In this document: positions 17,160 to 25,746 of the stretch, in pieces | How the letters are laid out: every line of letters starts with the position of its first letter | Numbering within the stretch: position 1 is the stretch's first letter | Origin: WTFY01 sp965220895 | Lineage (GTDB): Bacteria > Pseudomonadota > Gammaproteobacteria > UBA4575 | Assembly: GCA_965220895.1 (NCBI GenBank) | Contig: OZ244850.1 | Coordinates: 992,001 to 1,056,000, forward strand | DNA: 64,000 bases | Reading direction: 5' to 3' | Made by a program: the position numbers and the translations under genes | The notes under the pieces: model-generated | Database searches by the model: none | Seen by the model: only the letters and a program-made list of their open reading frames with translations | What the model was told of the DNA's origin: nothing

Positions 17160-18075
17160 TCAGCATCTCAGGGATGTCTTTGCATGTGTTTTTCGTCTGT
17201 AATCGGATTTCTCGCCGGATAGTAATGCACATATCCTCATTATGAACGTCTTCCAATTGTGCCCGTGTTTTGTGGGCATAGTCATTACGCATTGTAATAA
17301 GTGGCCTTCCATTGCCCGGCGGGTCGAAAAGCTTGTGGAATATATCAACTTCATCGCCTTCGACTCCTAGCAATTTAAACATCTTTTTCAAGATCTTCCA
17401 TCTAATAATCGTATCGTATTTAATAGATACGAAATCTGATTGCATGGCTCTACTGAATTCTTCGAGGTCGTCTGGCAGTGACCCAATGAGTTGTTCTGCA
17501 TTTTTTAATCTCTCACCAAGTTTTTCCTTGAAGTATTTGATAAGCTTTCCTTGTCGTTCTTCATCGAGTTGGTCCCAAAGTGATATAAATATGCTCCCAA
17601 AGTTTGCATCGATCTCACTAACGCCTTCCATCAGCAGGCCACGTGTACGTTTTGAGGTTTGTTCCTTCTTGAGTAGGCTTTTTGCGACGTCCTTGATTTT
17701 GTCTAGGACATTGTCACGATGGGAAATATATACACCATCCAATGACGATTCCGCCGCTTGTCTATGGAGTTCTTTCGGGCCGTTTGTAGAATAAAAGACC
17801 ACTGGCAAAAATATGTGGTCTGTAGCGCGTATAGTATTGATAAGTTCACTGCCATTCATTCCATCCATCAAGAAATCCACTACAATCAAGTCGATATCAG
17901 GGCTATCCAACGCATCCCTTATATCTTCATGGATGTTTGTGTCTGGTCCACCTGGGAACTGCATGATATTCGCTTCTATCCCATAGCCTTCAAAGAAGTC
18001 CTTGACATCGGCCATGTCAGTTTCTACAGATTCAATTTGATCATCCACCCACAAAATTTGGTAATGAGTCTTCAT
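17149..18075 (-). CDS. Response regulator with a novel C-terminal helical domain
   Basis: 308 residues. Receiver domain 1-130: acidic pair in ILWVDDQ, phosphoacceptor Asp in DLIVVDFLMDGMNG, Ser/Thr in VVFYSTNG; the usual switch Lys is not obvious (ISHRDN at that place). Residues 140-308 form an all-helical region with no recognisable HTH, GGDEF or nuclease motif; the segment MRNDYAHKTRAQLEDVH recalls HEPN/MAE-type helices with R-(N)-x-x-A-H but this is weak. The start overlaps the kinase stop as ATGA. Inference: output is by protein contact or by the C-terminal domain rather than DNA binding. Confidence 0.8.
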   Translation of the reverse strand: MKTHYQILWVDDQIESVETDMADVKDFFEGYGIEANIMQFPGGPDTNIHEDIRDALDSPDIDLIVVDFLMDGMNGSELINTIRATDHIFLPVVFYSTNGPKELHRQAAESSLDGVYISHRDNVLDKIKDVAKSLLKKEQTSKRTRGLLMEGVSEIDANFGSIFISLWDQLDEERQGKLIKYFKEKLGERLKNAEQLIGSLPDDLEEFSRAMQSDFVSIKYDTIIRWKILKKMFKLLGVEGDEVDIFHKLFDPPGNGRPLITMRNDYAHKTRAQLEDVHNEDMCITIRREIRLQTKNTCKDIPEMLNER

Positions 18076-20408
18076 GATCCTCCGAAAATTATTTTCACGG
18101 TTGCACCGCGGTTTTCATTATTCTCGATTGAGATTTCCCCTTTCATTTGGTCAATAATTTGCTTCGCGTGGCGAAGCCCAATTCCCGATCCGGAGGTGGT
18201 TGTTATACCGCTATGGAAGTATTCTGTCGGCTTATATTTCCCAGTCAGGCCTTTTCCGTTATCGACAAACAAAATTGTAACCCGCTTCCCCTTTTTACGT
18301 ACTATGATTTCAAGCCTGTTGGCAGATGCCTTTCCCGCATTGTTGATCAAGTTATCGATGAGCATCGTGAGTTCGATAGGCCGGAAAGGCCTGGTGAACT
18401 GGACGCCCGAAGGGTTGGAAAACTTGATCTTGAGATTTAAGTCGATGCTTAATTCATTGAAGTTTTCTACATACTCCTCAATAAACTGGATGAGATTCTC
18501 ATTGATGCTATTCGTGGCAATATTAAATGAAGCTTTGGATGCAAACTTTGAAACTTTGCGAATCTTGTCTATGTCGAAAACTGACTGTTCGACCAGCCCA
18601 AATAGCTTAACCTTAGTGAACGATTCTGGGTCTTCCCTATATTTGCGAATTGTCCGGTTAAACGATTTGAAGAGCTTTCCTGAAATCAAACCAATCTGAT
18701 GATGCATTTGCAAGATTCGCTGTTGGTCAACAGTGCTTTCATATTCGGCAAACAGTCGGCGTTTTGTTTCAACACTCAGTTGCCGCTCCGTCTCCACCTT
18801 TTGTTTGGTTAACTCAATGTTTTTTTGCTCCAGCAGGCTTGTTGTCCTTTCTTTCGCAGCCAGTTGCTTTGCTTGCTTTTCAAGAAAACGGGAAATATTC
18901 CGCTTGTCAGCTGGAGTCAGTTGTGCAACTGACATACCTTCAAACCTCTCTTGAAGGATATCAAGAAAGGCTTCGTATGAGTCTGCCTCCTCTTGGGCTA
19001 GCCGGACGACATATGGAAAGTTTATTTTTATGTCTATCAAATGGCTCATGGGGGTGCGGATCGTGATGGTTGGTATCAGGCTTTCATAGATTTTCCACCC
19101 TGCCGTCATATACTCAGGTTTTTCTTCCTCCGCTCCATGCACATTTTTCCGTATTCGATCCCAATCGAGACCTTCAACTACGAACCGCTCAAGCTTCCTG
19201 AACACCTTGTGAAAAAACCCGTAAAGTTGTTCACCATCACCCCTTGATGACTGGATCGTTTGATTAACACTGACTAATTCGTCAAAAGCGGTATTATTGA
19301 CCAGCCCCTCCCTGCTAGAGATTGGCTGGAAATTTTCTTCCCTGTCGTTAACCTCGATGTATCCAATAAGATCCCGTGTGGATAAAAACCTTCGTGTCCC
19401 TTGCTGCTTACGCCGATCTAACCCCAACCAGTCGTCACCCTCCTTGCCATACGGCAGGACACGAAACCCATTAAGAAAGAAAAATATTGAACCAAACTCA
19501 ACAGAATGATAGCCAGTTTGCCTCTTGAAATACGATTTCGCAGGTTGATTCAAGAAGAATATCTTGACTTTTAAGTCCCTTAGGTGAGCATAAGGATTTT
19601 TTTCAATCAAGCGGAAAACTTCTTCACCATCGTGTCTTAAAGCCATAACAATTTCTTCCCCGTCGGGAGATATAGCTGCATTGATTGACGTTGTCCTGAA
19701 ATCAAGTTCATCAAAGATTTTGTTTTCAACTTTGCTGTTCAATCCCTTATCATCTGGGTAATCTTTTGCAGCCAGATGAACTGAAAATTCACCCGTAGGG
19801 TCTACTACAAATCGTTCCAGTTCCCTGCGCAGCTTCACCAGCTTGTCTTTGGGCCAGGGCGAGCGTAATTTCTGGATAACGAGCGCAGTTCCCTTTGTAA
19901 ATTTTTTGAGACCCGTTTCTTCAAGGAATTGCTGGTCAGTCATGCTGCGGATACGAGACTTGATCGTTCCGATCTGTGTATCTCGATCGTCGACTTCAAA
20001 TTTCGTCCAATCAATTTCGAGACAGATCAAATCTTGTCGGCGAGCACGTGTATACAGCTCAAGCTTTTTGCCTAGTCTGTCACAAGAGAATCGGCCTATT
20101 CCTTTACTGCCTGCATATGTCCTACCGCTTTTGAGTTTCGCATTTTTCTTGTCGGAGTAAGCAATATTTAACCACTTATGCTGAATATCGTTCCCGGACA
20201 TCCCTTGCCCAAAATCCTGGATAATCAACAGCGAGTCATCATTGATCTTTTCCGCATTAGAAAAAGATATATAGACTGAGTTTGATCCGGCATCTTTTGA
20301 GTTTTTGATCAGTTCTATGATGGCTACGTTGTCGTCATTGATCAGCCCACGACCCACAATATCTTTCAGTCGGGCATGCGCACTAAAATATACGGACTTG
20401 CTTTGCAT
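18072..20408 (-). CDS. Double-GHKL sensor kinase (MORC/Hsp90-like ATPase plus histidine kinase)
   Basis: 778 residues from ATG 20408 (GTG 20414 is possible). The N-terminal GHKL ATPase shows IIELIKNSKDAGSNSVYISF (N-box), IIQDFGQGMSG (G1) and GSKGIGRFSCDRLGKK (G2), as in Hsp90/MORC-type ATPases. The middle part is a transducer-like region and a coiled coil (KQAKQLAAKERTTSLLEQK). The C-terminus is a histidine kinase: a possible phosphoacceptor in MHHQIGLISGKL, the N-box LTMLIDNLINNAGKA, VDNGKGLTG and the G2 loop SGSGIGLRHAKQI. No membrane segment, so it senses something in the cytoplasm. Cognate regulator overlaps downstream. Two ATPase modules in one chain with a two-component output is unusual. 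Confidence 0.85.
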   Translation of the reverse strand: MQSKSVYFSAHARLKDIVGRGLINDDNVAIIELIKNSKDAGSNSVYISFSNAEKINDDSLLIIQDFGQGMSGNDIQHKWLNIAYSDKKNAKLKSGRTYAGSKGIGRFSCDRLGKKLELYTRARRQDLICLEIDWTKFEVDDRDTQIGTIKSRIRSMTDQQFLEETGLKKFTKGTALVIQKLRSPWPKDKLVKLRRELERFVVDPTGEFSVHLAAKDYPDDKGLNSKVENKIFDELDFRTTSINAAISPDGEEIVMALRHDGEEVFRLIEKNPYAHLRDLKVKIFFLNQPAKSYFKRQTGYHSVEFGSIFFFLNGFRVLPYGKEGDDWLGLDRRKQQGTRRFLSTRDLIGYIEVNDREENFQPISSREGLVNNTAFDELVSVNQTIQSSRGDGEQLYGFFHKVFRKLERFVVEGLDWDRIRKNVHGAEEEKPEYMTAGWKIYESLIPTITIRTPMSHLIDIKINFPYVVRLAQEEADSYEAFLDILQERFEGMSVAQLTPADKRNISRFLEKQAKQLAAKERTTSLLEQKNIELTKQKVETERQLSVETKRRLFAEYESTVDQQRILQMHHQIGLISGKLFKSFNRTIRKYREDPESFTKVKLFGLVEQSVFDIDKIRKVSKFASKASFNIATNSINENLIQFIEEYVENFNELSIDLNLKIKFSNPSGVQFTRPFRPIELTMLIDNLINNAGKASANRLEIIVRKKGKRVTILFVDNGKGLTGKYKPTEYFHSGITTTSGSGIGLRHAKQIIDQMKGEISIENNENRGATVKIIFGGS

Positions 20409-20416
20409 GGGCACCC

Positions 20417-20614
20417 TTAGTGCTCGCCTTCTTGCTTGAGTACTGATTGAGCAAATCTTGTCGGGTAGGTTTTTACTTCAGTTGCAAAACCCTTCTCCAA
20501 GCTAAATTCTAGGTTTTGTCGCACAGTTAGCGAACCCCTAATTTTAGGTTGCCTACTATTCCAACCCAGCTTGTTTAATGATTCGTTGTTCAAAGCTGTT
20601 GAAATTGGATGCAA
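20417..20614 (-). CDS. Small hypothetical protein preceding the kinase
   Basis: 65 residues, ending 8 bp before the kinase ATG, with no homology recognised (MHPISTALNNESLNKLGWNS...). Its composition and tight spacing suggest a real first cistron of the kinase operon, but coding potential alone is weak. The 250 bp between it and the higA repeat hold no other gene and probably contain the operon promoter. Confidence 0.4.
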   Translation of the reverse strand: MHPISTALNNESLNKLGWNSRQPKIRGSLTVRQNLEFSLEKGFATEVKTYPTRFAQSVLKQEGEH

Positions 20615-20863
20615 TGGAATGCTTCAGATTGCAATGAGGGAATTATATCAATGGCAAAATGGAAAAGCGGTGCCTTAGATCGAGGAAATTGCGGCATAGC
20701 AATTTATGGTTCAATTTTCCCGTGATTTAAAAACTTTGGTGTTGTCGCCCCAAGCCTTTGCCAGTCCCGCTGCGATGACTTATATGAGGAAACTATGGAC
20801 ATGGTGAAAACTCCATCTTAATCGAGTCAACTTTATATAGTCCTAGCTAGCACAACCCATCTG

Positions 20864-21238
20864 CACGGCCGCAGCGCGAACATTAGAGCGCCATGGCGGT
20901 CAGTACATGCCGGCACTTACCCCGTAGCGTGCAGATTCGTCCCGGCATCCAGCGTCGGCAACCGGGCGATCGTCGCCCCGTACTTCTGTTCCGCGCGCCT
21001 TAGCTCGTACAGCTTCTGGAGGTTGAGCCAGAACTCGCCCGAGGTGCCGAAAAAGCGCCCCAGGCGCAAGGCGGTATCGCCGGTGATCGAACGCCGGCCG
21101 TTAAGAATTTCAGTGATCCGGTTCACCGGCACCTCGATCCGTCGTGCCAATTCCGCCGCACTCATGCCGAGCGCATTGAGATCCTCGCGCAACGTCTCGC
21201 CAGGATAGATAGGTTCACGCATTTCATGCCTCCTCTTA
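20864..21238 (-). repeat. 375-bp higA-containing inverted repeat, copy 2
   Basis: Complement of 10447-10821 with scattered substitutions. Homology stops at the ribosome-binding site of higA, so the toxin half of the locus is not included. The two copies bracket hisF plus the inserted island. Confidence 0.8.
20917..21222 (-). CDS. higA: HigA-family antitoxin, copy 2, no toxin
   Basis: 101 residues from ATG 21222 (MREPIYPGETLREDLNALG), differing from copy 1 at only a handful of positions (for example H/Y at 6, D/N at 16, V/A at 77, H/Y at 81). A start at 21246 is open but lies across the AGGAGG site, so 21222 is preferred. The 75 bp upstream to hisA contain no HigB. An orphan copy that could cross-neutralise the toxin at 10168. 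Confidence 0.9.
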   Translation of the reverse strand: MREPIYPGETLREDLNALGMSAAELARRIEVPVNRITEILNGRRSITGDTALRLGRFFGTSGEFWLNLQKLYELRRAEQKYGATIARLPTLDAGTNLHATG

Positions 21239-21296
21239 TTCGCCATTTCGGATTCGAAGTCTCGATAGCTTTTCCTAGAACAGGAAACGTGCCGCG

Positions 21297-22034
21297 CTAG
21301 GGTTGCGCCTCATCGGTGATCGCCTGGGCACGCTTGAGCTCGATCGTACCCTCGTACAGGGCGCGCCCGACGATCACCCCGACGATACCCTCCTCACCGG
21401 ACTCGCACAGGCGCCGGATGTCGGCCTCGTCGGTGACCCCGCCGGAGGCGATCACCGGGATGTGGACCTTGCTCGCAAGCTCCACGGTGGATTCGGCGTT
21501 CACGCCCTGCATCATGCCGTCGCGGCTGATGTCGGTGAAGATGATGGCGGCCACCCCGTCGGCCTCGAAGTGCTGTGCCATGTCGATGGCATCGTGGTTG
21601 GAGAGCTTCGACCAGCCGTCGATTGCGACCTTGCCGTCGCGGGCATCGAGCCCGACGATGATGTGGCCAGGAAACTCCAGGCACAGGTCGTTGACGAAGT
21701 GCGGGGCACTGACCGCGCGCGTGCCGATGATGACGTACTGCACACCGATGTCCAGATACGCCTGTACGGTGTCCTCGTCACGGATGCCGCCGCCCGCCTG
21801 GATCGGGATGTCTGGGTGCTTCTCGGCGATTGCCTGGATGATGGAGGCATTGCGCGGCGCACCCGCGTAGGCCCCGTCAAGATCGACGATGTGCAGGCGT
21901 CTCGCACCTTCCTCGACCCAGCGGTCGGCGACCGCCACCGGATCCTCGGAGAACACGGTGACATCGTCCATGGCCCCCTGGCGAAGGCGCACGCACTTGC
22001 CGTCCTTGAGATCGATTGCGGGGATGACCATCAT
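21297..22034 (-). CDS. hisA: ProFAR isomerase HisA
   Basis: 245 residues. VIPAIDLKDGKCVRLRQG gives the catalytic Asp; HIVDLDGAYAG, QAGGGIRDEDTV and IASGGVTDEADI are the phosphate-binding loops of the half-barrel repeats; the second Asp is in FTDISRDGMMQG. Fourth step of histidine synthesis. It follows hisH by 12 bp. Its usual downstream neighbour hisF is displaced by the island. Confidence 0.97.
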   Translation of the reverse strand: MMVIPAIDLKDGKCVRLRQGAMDDVTVFSEDPVAVADRWVEEGARRLHIVDLDGAYAGAPRNASIIQAIAEKHPDIPIQAGGGIRDEDTVQAYLDIGVQYVIIGTRAVSAPHFVNDLCLEFPGHIIVGLDARDGKVAIDGWSKLSNHDAIDMAQHFEADGVAAIIFTDISRDGMMQGVNAESTVELASKVHIPVIASGGVTDEADIRRLCESGEEGIVGVIVGRALYEGTIELKRAQAITDEAQP

Positions 22035-22046
22035 CGCGGAAATCTC

Positions 22047-22706
22047 TCAGTGCGATCCCGGCTCCCCGTCCCAGTGGACGAAGTTCTGCAACAGGCGAAG
22101 CCCGGCGGCGGCACTTTTCTCCGGATGGCACTGCAGGGCGAAGACGTTGTCTTTGGCAATCGCGGAGGTGAAGGGCACGCCGTAGTCGGTGGTGCCGGCG
22201 ACCAGCGCCGCATCCTCGCAGGCAACGAAATAGCTGTGCACGAAATAGAAATAACTGGAAGGGGCGATGCCGTCCCAGAGCGGGTGCGCCTGGTCCTGGC
22301 GCACGGCGTTCCAGCCCATGTGCGGGACCTTGTAGCTGCCCGGACCCGCCCCCACGGATACATGATCACCGAAATACTTCACGCTGCCTTCATACAATGC
22401 CAGGCATCCGGTACCCTGGTTTTCCTCGCTCCTTGCCATCAGGACCTGCATGCCCATGCAGATGCCGAGAAACGGCTTGTTGCGCGCCGCTTCCAGCACG
22501 GACTCTTCCAGACCATGCGCCCTCAGCGCCTGCATGCAGTCCTGGGCCGCCCCCTGGCCGGGAAAGACCGCCCGGTCACAGGCAGCGATCGCATCGGGGT
22601 CCGAGGTTGCGAACACGCGGTCCGCCGGGTCCGCCACATGCTCTAGCGCCTTGATGACAGAATAGAGATTTCCGATGCCGTAATCAATGATCGCGATTTG
22701 GCTCAT
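22047..22706 (-). CDS. hisH: Imidazole glycerol phosphate synthase glutaminase HisH
   Basis: 219 residues. Class I glutamine amidotransferase: nucleophile Cys in PFLGICMGMQVLM, catalytic His and Glu in ALQCHPEKSAAAG, and the IDYGIGNLYSV start. It supplies ammonia to HisF. The upstream neighbour should be hisB, now 1.9 kb away past a FitAB module and an IS relic. Confidence 0.97.
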   Translation of the reverse strand: MSQIAIIDYGIGNLYSVIKALEHVADPADRVFATSDPDAIAACDRAVFPGQGAAQDCMQALRAHGLEESVLEAARNKPFLGICMGMQVLMARSEENQGTGCLALYEGSVKYFGDHVSVGAGPGSYKVPHMGWNAVRQDQAHPLWDGIAPSSYFYFVHSYFVACEDAALVAGTTDYGVPFTSAIAKDNVFALQCHPEKSAAAGLRLLQNFVHWDGEPGSH

Positions 22707-22959
22707 GAGTGCGTGTCGGGGTACTGGAATGTGCGGTATGTCGAGTTAACCTGCCTGCACTTCTCTTCTGCTGCGTCGAACCATCAGGATCAGCATACCA
22801 AAACAGGAACAGCTTTTGTCCCTGCTGAAGGTGCAAAGCCCGGATATTGCACGAGCCCGCCGGTTGGGGGGTTCAGTGGTTTTCATGGGATGGCCGGGTC
22901 TGAGCGCTGCCGTTCAACGCCACGGCCCCCGTTTGCGGTCGTGCCCGGGGGATGCACCG

Positions 22960-23221
22960 TGACTTTTGAGGTCCAGGCGTCTGAGCCGGGCATTCTTCTT
23001 GGCACGCAACACGAAGTGTGCGCTTCCAAAGGCGCATCCTGCAGATCCCGGCCGACCGCCACCGCTGCCACTACATGAGGCGCAGGGTCCGGGTGCTGCG
23101 CCATGGCCATGGGCCCAGGGAACTGGCCCGCTACGAGGCCGACGGCACCCTGCAAGAGTCGAACAGGAAAAAAGCGGACAGTTTATGTGTTACAGAGCCG
23201 GACAAGTCTATTTGCTCTTAA
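22960..23221 (+). pseudogene. Transposase C-terminal relic (ISNCY-like)
   Basis: The frame containing GTG 23018 gives HATRSVRFQRRILQIPADRH then RCHYMRRRVRVLRHGHGPRE and LARYEADGTLQE, resembling the C-terminal beta-rich domain of ISNCY-type integrase transposases. It lacks any upstream catalytic domain. The rest of 22707-23367 shows no gene. Confidence 0.45.
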
Positions 23222-23367
23222 CAGTGTGTGAGTTGTCTGTGCGCCAGGGTCTGCTCATTTCCCTTTTAGAAGTTCAGCAAGGGTAGTCATGGGCACATTG
23301 GACCAACAGTCTCCATGACTTGTCGCCCTCCTCATTTGATTCGGTAAGTACGCAAGTTCCGTTTTAC

Positions 23368-23790
23368 TCAATTCGTCGTCCAGGGGTTAATAACCTCAAC
23401 GCCAAGGTGTCCAAAGTCTCGAGTGTTGCGCGTCGCCACCAGCATATCCCGCGAACGGGCGATTGCAGCAATTTGGCAGTCCGCCTGGGGCGCAGGGTGG
23501 CCGGCAGAACGGCATGCTGCCGCCATGTCCACATATTCTCGGGCAGCGCTGCTGTCGAACGGGAGAACCCGATCCACGAAGTCCTCTTGCAGAATCGCAT
23601 CGATGGCAGAGGCAAGCGCCGTCTTCCTCCGGCCGGCTGGCAGAATGGCAACGCCGTAACGAAGTTCCGCCTCGCCAATTGCCGAAAAATACAGGTCTGT
23701 TTCCCAGTGGCCGTCAATCCAACTCTCGACCACAGCATCGGGCGACGTGCACAGGAGTTCGGAGACCACGTCTGTATCCAGCAGGAACAT
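23368..23790 (-). CDS. PIN-domain toxin, FitB/VapC type
   Basis: 140 residues from ATG 23790 (MFLLDTDVVSELL). The first catalytic Asp is in LLDTDVVSE, the central acidic residues in IGEAELRYGVAIL, and the last in PQADCQIAAIARSRDM and TRNTRDF. LDT(N/D)VVSE is the FitB signature. A Mg-dependent ribonuclease held by the antitoxin encoded 10 bp upstream. All acidic residues are kept, so likely functional. It is inserted between hisB and hisH in the same orientation. Confidence 0.92.
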   Translation of the reverse strand: MFLLDTDVVSELLCTSPDAVVESWIDGHWETDLYFSAIGEAELRYGVAILPAGRRKTALASAIDAILQEDFVDRVLPFDSSAAREYVDMAAACRSAGHPAPQADCQIAAIARSRDMLVATRNTRDFGHLGVEVINPWTTN

Positions 23791-23800
23791 CACCGTCGCC

Positions 23801-24043
23801 TCAGCCGAAAGATGGTGGCTTGCGCCCGGGCTCGCGTGGAGGCAACTCCAGGTCCACTCCGCCCAGAGGCGCGATCCTGGAGCGAATCGTGCGTGCCAGA
23901 TTGCGGGCAGGCCTCTTGCGCCCGACTGCATCACGCAGAATGAGCCGCACTTCCTCTTCCATAGAACGATGATGCTTGGCTGCTCGTACCCGGAGGCGTG
24001 TTTTCACCTCCTCGTCGAGATTGCGGATCGTGATGCTCGCCAT
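23801..24043 (-). CDS. FitA-type ribbon-helix-helix antitoxin
   Basis: 80 residues from ATG 24043. MASITIRNLDEEVKTRLRVR then AAKHHRSMEEEVRLILRDAV is the FitA/RHH pattern, with a C-terminal toxin-binding tail. Longer upstream starts add unrelated sequence. It precedes the FitB toxin and should autorepress. Confidence 0.92.
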   Translation of the reverse strand: MASITIRNLDEEVKTRLRVRAAKHHRSMEEEVRLILRDAVGRKRPARNLARTIRSRIAPLGGVDLELPPREPGRKPPSFG

Positions 24044-24612
24044 GGCGATGCCCCCTGAATCTTCCAGATGTTCAATCAATGTTTTGATTGCGATGCAATC
24101 ATCCTGCTGAAATCGTGTGCAAAAGTCAATGCGCGGACCGCGGGCCGACCGTAACGCTTGCATGAATCCGTTGCCGTTATTCCAGTGATTCATGCGAACA
24201 AAGTCTTGATTTGTCTATCGGCAAGTTGGCTGACGTCCATTTCCTCAAGAACCCGGCGCCACATACCTCTGGTGTCCGGATTGTATCCACCATTTCGCCC
24301 GGGGCTGCCCACCCTGGATGGAGACAGGTGCAGTGGACTTCGCTGAGTGGTCCTTTGCAGGCAATGTACGGGTTCAGTCCCTATGGCACTGGGGGATCAA
24401 GGCGGGTCCCAGTGGGACAGGAGACTCGTTGGGGTTTGATCGTCAAGCGCGGCATGCGGGCCCGGGTCGGTGCTCAGGAAGCCGTCGCAGCAGCCCCGGA
24501 ACTCGATGCGGACACTGCGGTCAGCACGTTCCGCACTGCAGTTGCTGCTGGCCTGCACCTGTGGACGTTTTCTCGCTGGGACGGCTTGGTGTCCGCTTGC
24601 CAGCTTCCCGGC
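24044..24612. other. Gap between hisB and fitA, no gene recognised
   Basis: 569 bp. A short minus-strand frame ending near 24190 (EEMDVSQLADRQIKTLFA) looks protein-like but has no recognised family and no clear start. The rest shows only GC-driven open frames. Probably decayed inserted DNA plus the fitAB promoter. Confidence 0.4.
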
Positions 24613-25206
24613 TCACAGGCTGCCCTTGGTGGACGGGATTTCCCCCTCAAGGCGGTCATCGAAGCTTGCGGCCATGCGAAGCGCACGCCCGAAGGCCTTG
24701 AAGACGGTCTCGGCAATGTGGTGGGAGTTGTCGCCTGCGAGGTTGTCGATGTGCAGGGTCACGCCCGCGTGGTTGACAAAGCCCTGGAAGAACTCGTGCG
24801 TCAAGTCGACATCGAAGTCCCCGACCCGGGCGCGCGGGAAGCTGACCCGGAACTCGAGGCCCGGCCTGCCGGAGAAATCCACCACGACCCTGGAGAGGGC
24901 CTCATCGAGCGGCACGTAGGCATGCCCGTAACGCCGGATGCCCTGCTTGTCGCCGATCACCCTGGCGAAGGCCTGGCCGAGCACGATGCCGACGTCCTCC
25001 ACGGTGTGGTGCGCATCGATCTCGAGATCGCCTCTGGCATCAATGGCGAGGTCCAGCATGCCGTGGCGGGCCACCTGCTCGAGCATGTGCTCGAAAAACG
25101 GCAGGCCGGTCGCAAGCTCGGATTTCCCGCGACCGTCGAGGTCCAGGCGAATGGTGATCTGGGTCTCGCGGGTATTGCGTTCGACACTGACGGATCGCGT
25201 GCTCAC
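24613..25206 (-). CDS. hisB: Imidazoleglycerol-phosphate dehydratase HisB
   Basis: 197 residues, monofunctional type without the N-terminal phosphatase found in E. coli. Two Mn-binding His motifs are present: DAHHTVEDVGIVLGQA and GDNSHHIAETVFKA, with FFEHMLEQVARHG and ALSRVVVDFSGR. Step six-type dehydration to imidazole acetol phosphate. First his gene of the block here, 53 bp after dtd. Confidence 0.97.
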   Translation of the reverse strand: MSTRSVSVERNTRETQITIRLDLDGRGKSELATGLPFFEHMLEQVARHGMLDLAIDARGDLEIDAHHTVEDVGIVLGQAFARVIGDKQGIRRYGHAYVPLDEALSRVVVDFSGRPGLEFRVSFPRARVGDFDVDLTHEFFQGFVNHAGVTLHIDNLAGDNSHHIAETVFKAFGRALRMAASFDDRLEGEIPSTKGSL

Positions 25207-25259
25207 GGCTGGGTATCCAGGAGAGGGTTCGGAGAAAAGTGGTTGTGTGTTGTCAGCAA

Positions 25260-25697
25260 TTAAACTTCGAGCCAGAACGTGACCGGCCCGTCATTGACCG
25301 AGTGCACCTGCATGCAGGCCCCGAATGTACCGGTCTGAACTTTAGCACAGTTTGCCCTGAGGTTGTCTGAAAAACGATCGAACAACCCGCCCGCACGTGC
25401 CGGCTCGGCCGCCCTGGAAAAGCTCGGCCGAAGGCCCTTTCGGGTGTCGGCGGCGAGCGTGAACTGGGGCACGAGCAGCACCTCGCCCCCGACCTCCATC
25501 ACGCTCCGGTTCATGCGCCCGGTGCCGTCATCGAACATTCGGTAGGCGAGGAGTCTCTCGCCCATGCGAGCGAGCGTGGGCTCATCGTCATTTTGCTGCA
25601 CGGCCACGTAGACCAGCAGTCCCTCGCCGATCTCGGCCACGGTCTTTTTGTCGACAGTTACGCGGGCTGTCTTTACACGCTGGAGCAGGGCGATCAT
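25260..25697 (-). CDS. dtd: D-aminoacyl-tRNA deacylase Dtd
   Basis: 145 residues. MIALLQRVKTARVTVD, the SQFTL-equivalent PQFTLAADTRKGLRPSF with the catalytic region, and the NDGPVTFWLEV Gly-cisPro strand identify Dtd. It removes D-amino acids or glycine mischarged on tRNA. Located between pip and hisB, a common gammaproteobacterial arrangement. Confidence 0.95.
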   Translation of the reverse strand: MIALLQRVKTARVTVDKKTVAEIGEGLLVYVAVQQNDDEPTLARMGERLLAYRMFDDGTGRMNRSVMEVGGEVLLVPQFTLAADTRKGLRPSFSRAAEPARAGGLFDRFSDNLRANCAKVQTGTFGACMQVHSVNDGPVTFWLEV

Positions 25698-25746
25698 GAC
25701 AGGATCAAGTGTGTGCCAGGGAGGACACGAATGAAAGACCTGACGT

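Noticed and set aside
14576..20614. Assignment of the kinase island to Detocs
   Set aside because: Both use a kinase and a response regulator, but the double GHKL layout, the PNKP-like HAD gene and the Dcm/Vsr neighbours do not fit the Detocs composition as I know it.
21303..22646. 447-codon plus-strand open frame
   Set aside because: Antisense to hisA and hisH, both of which have full family motifs.
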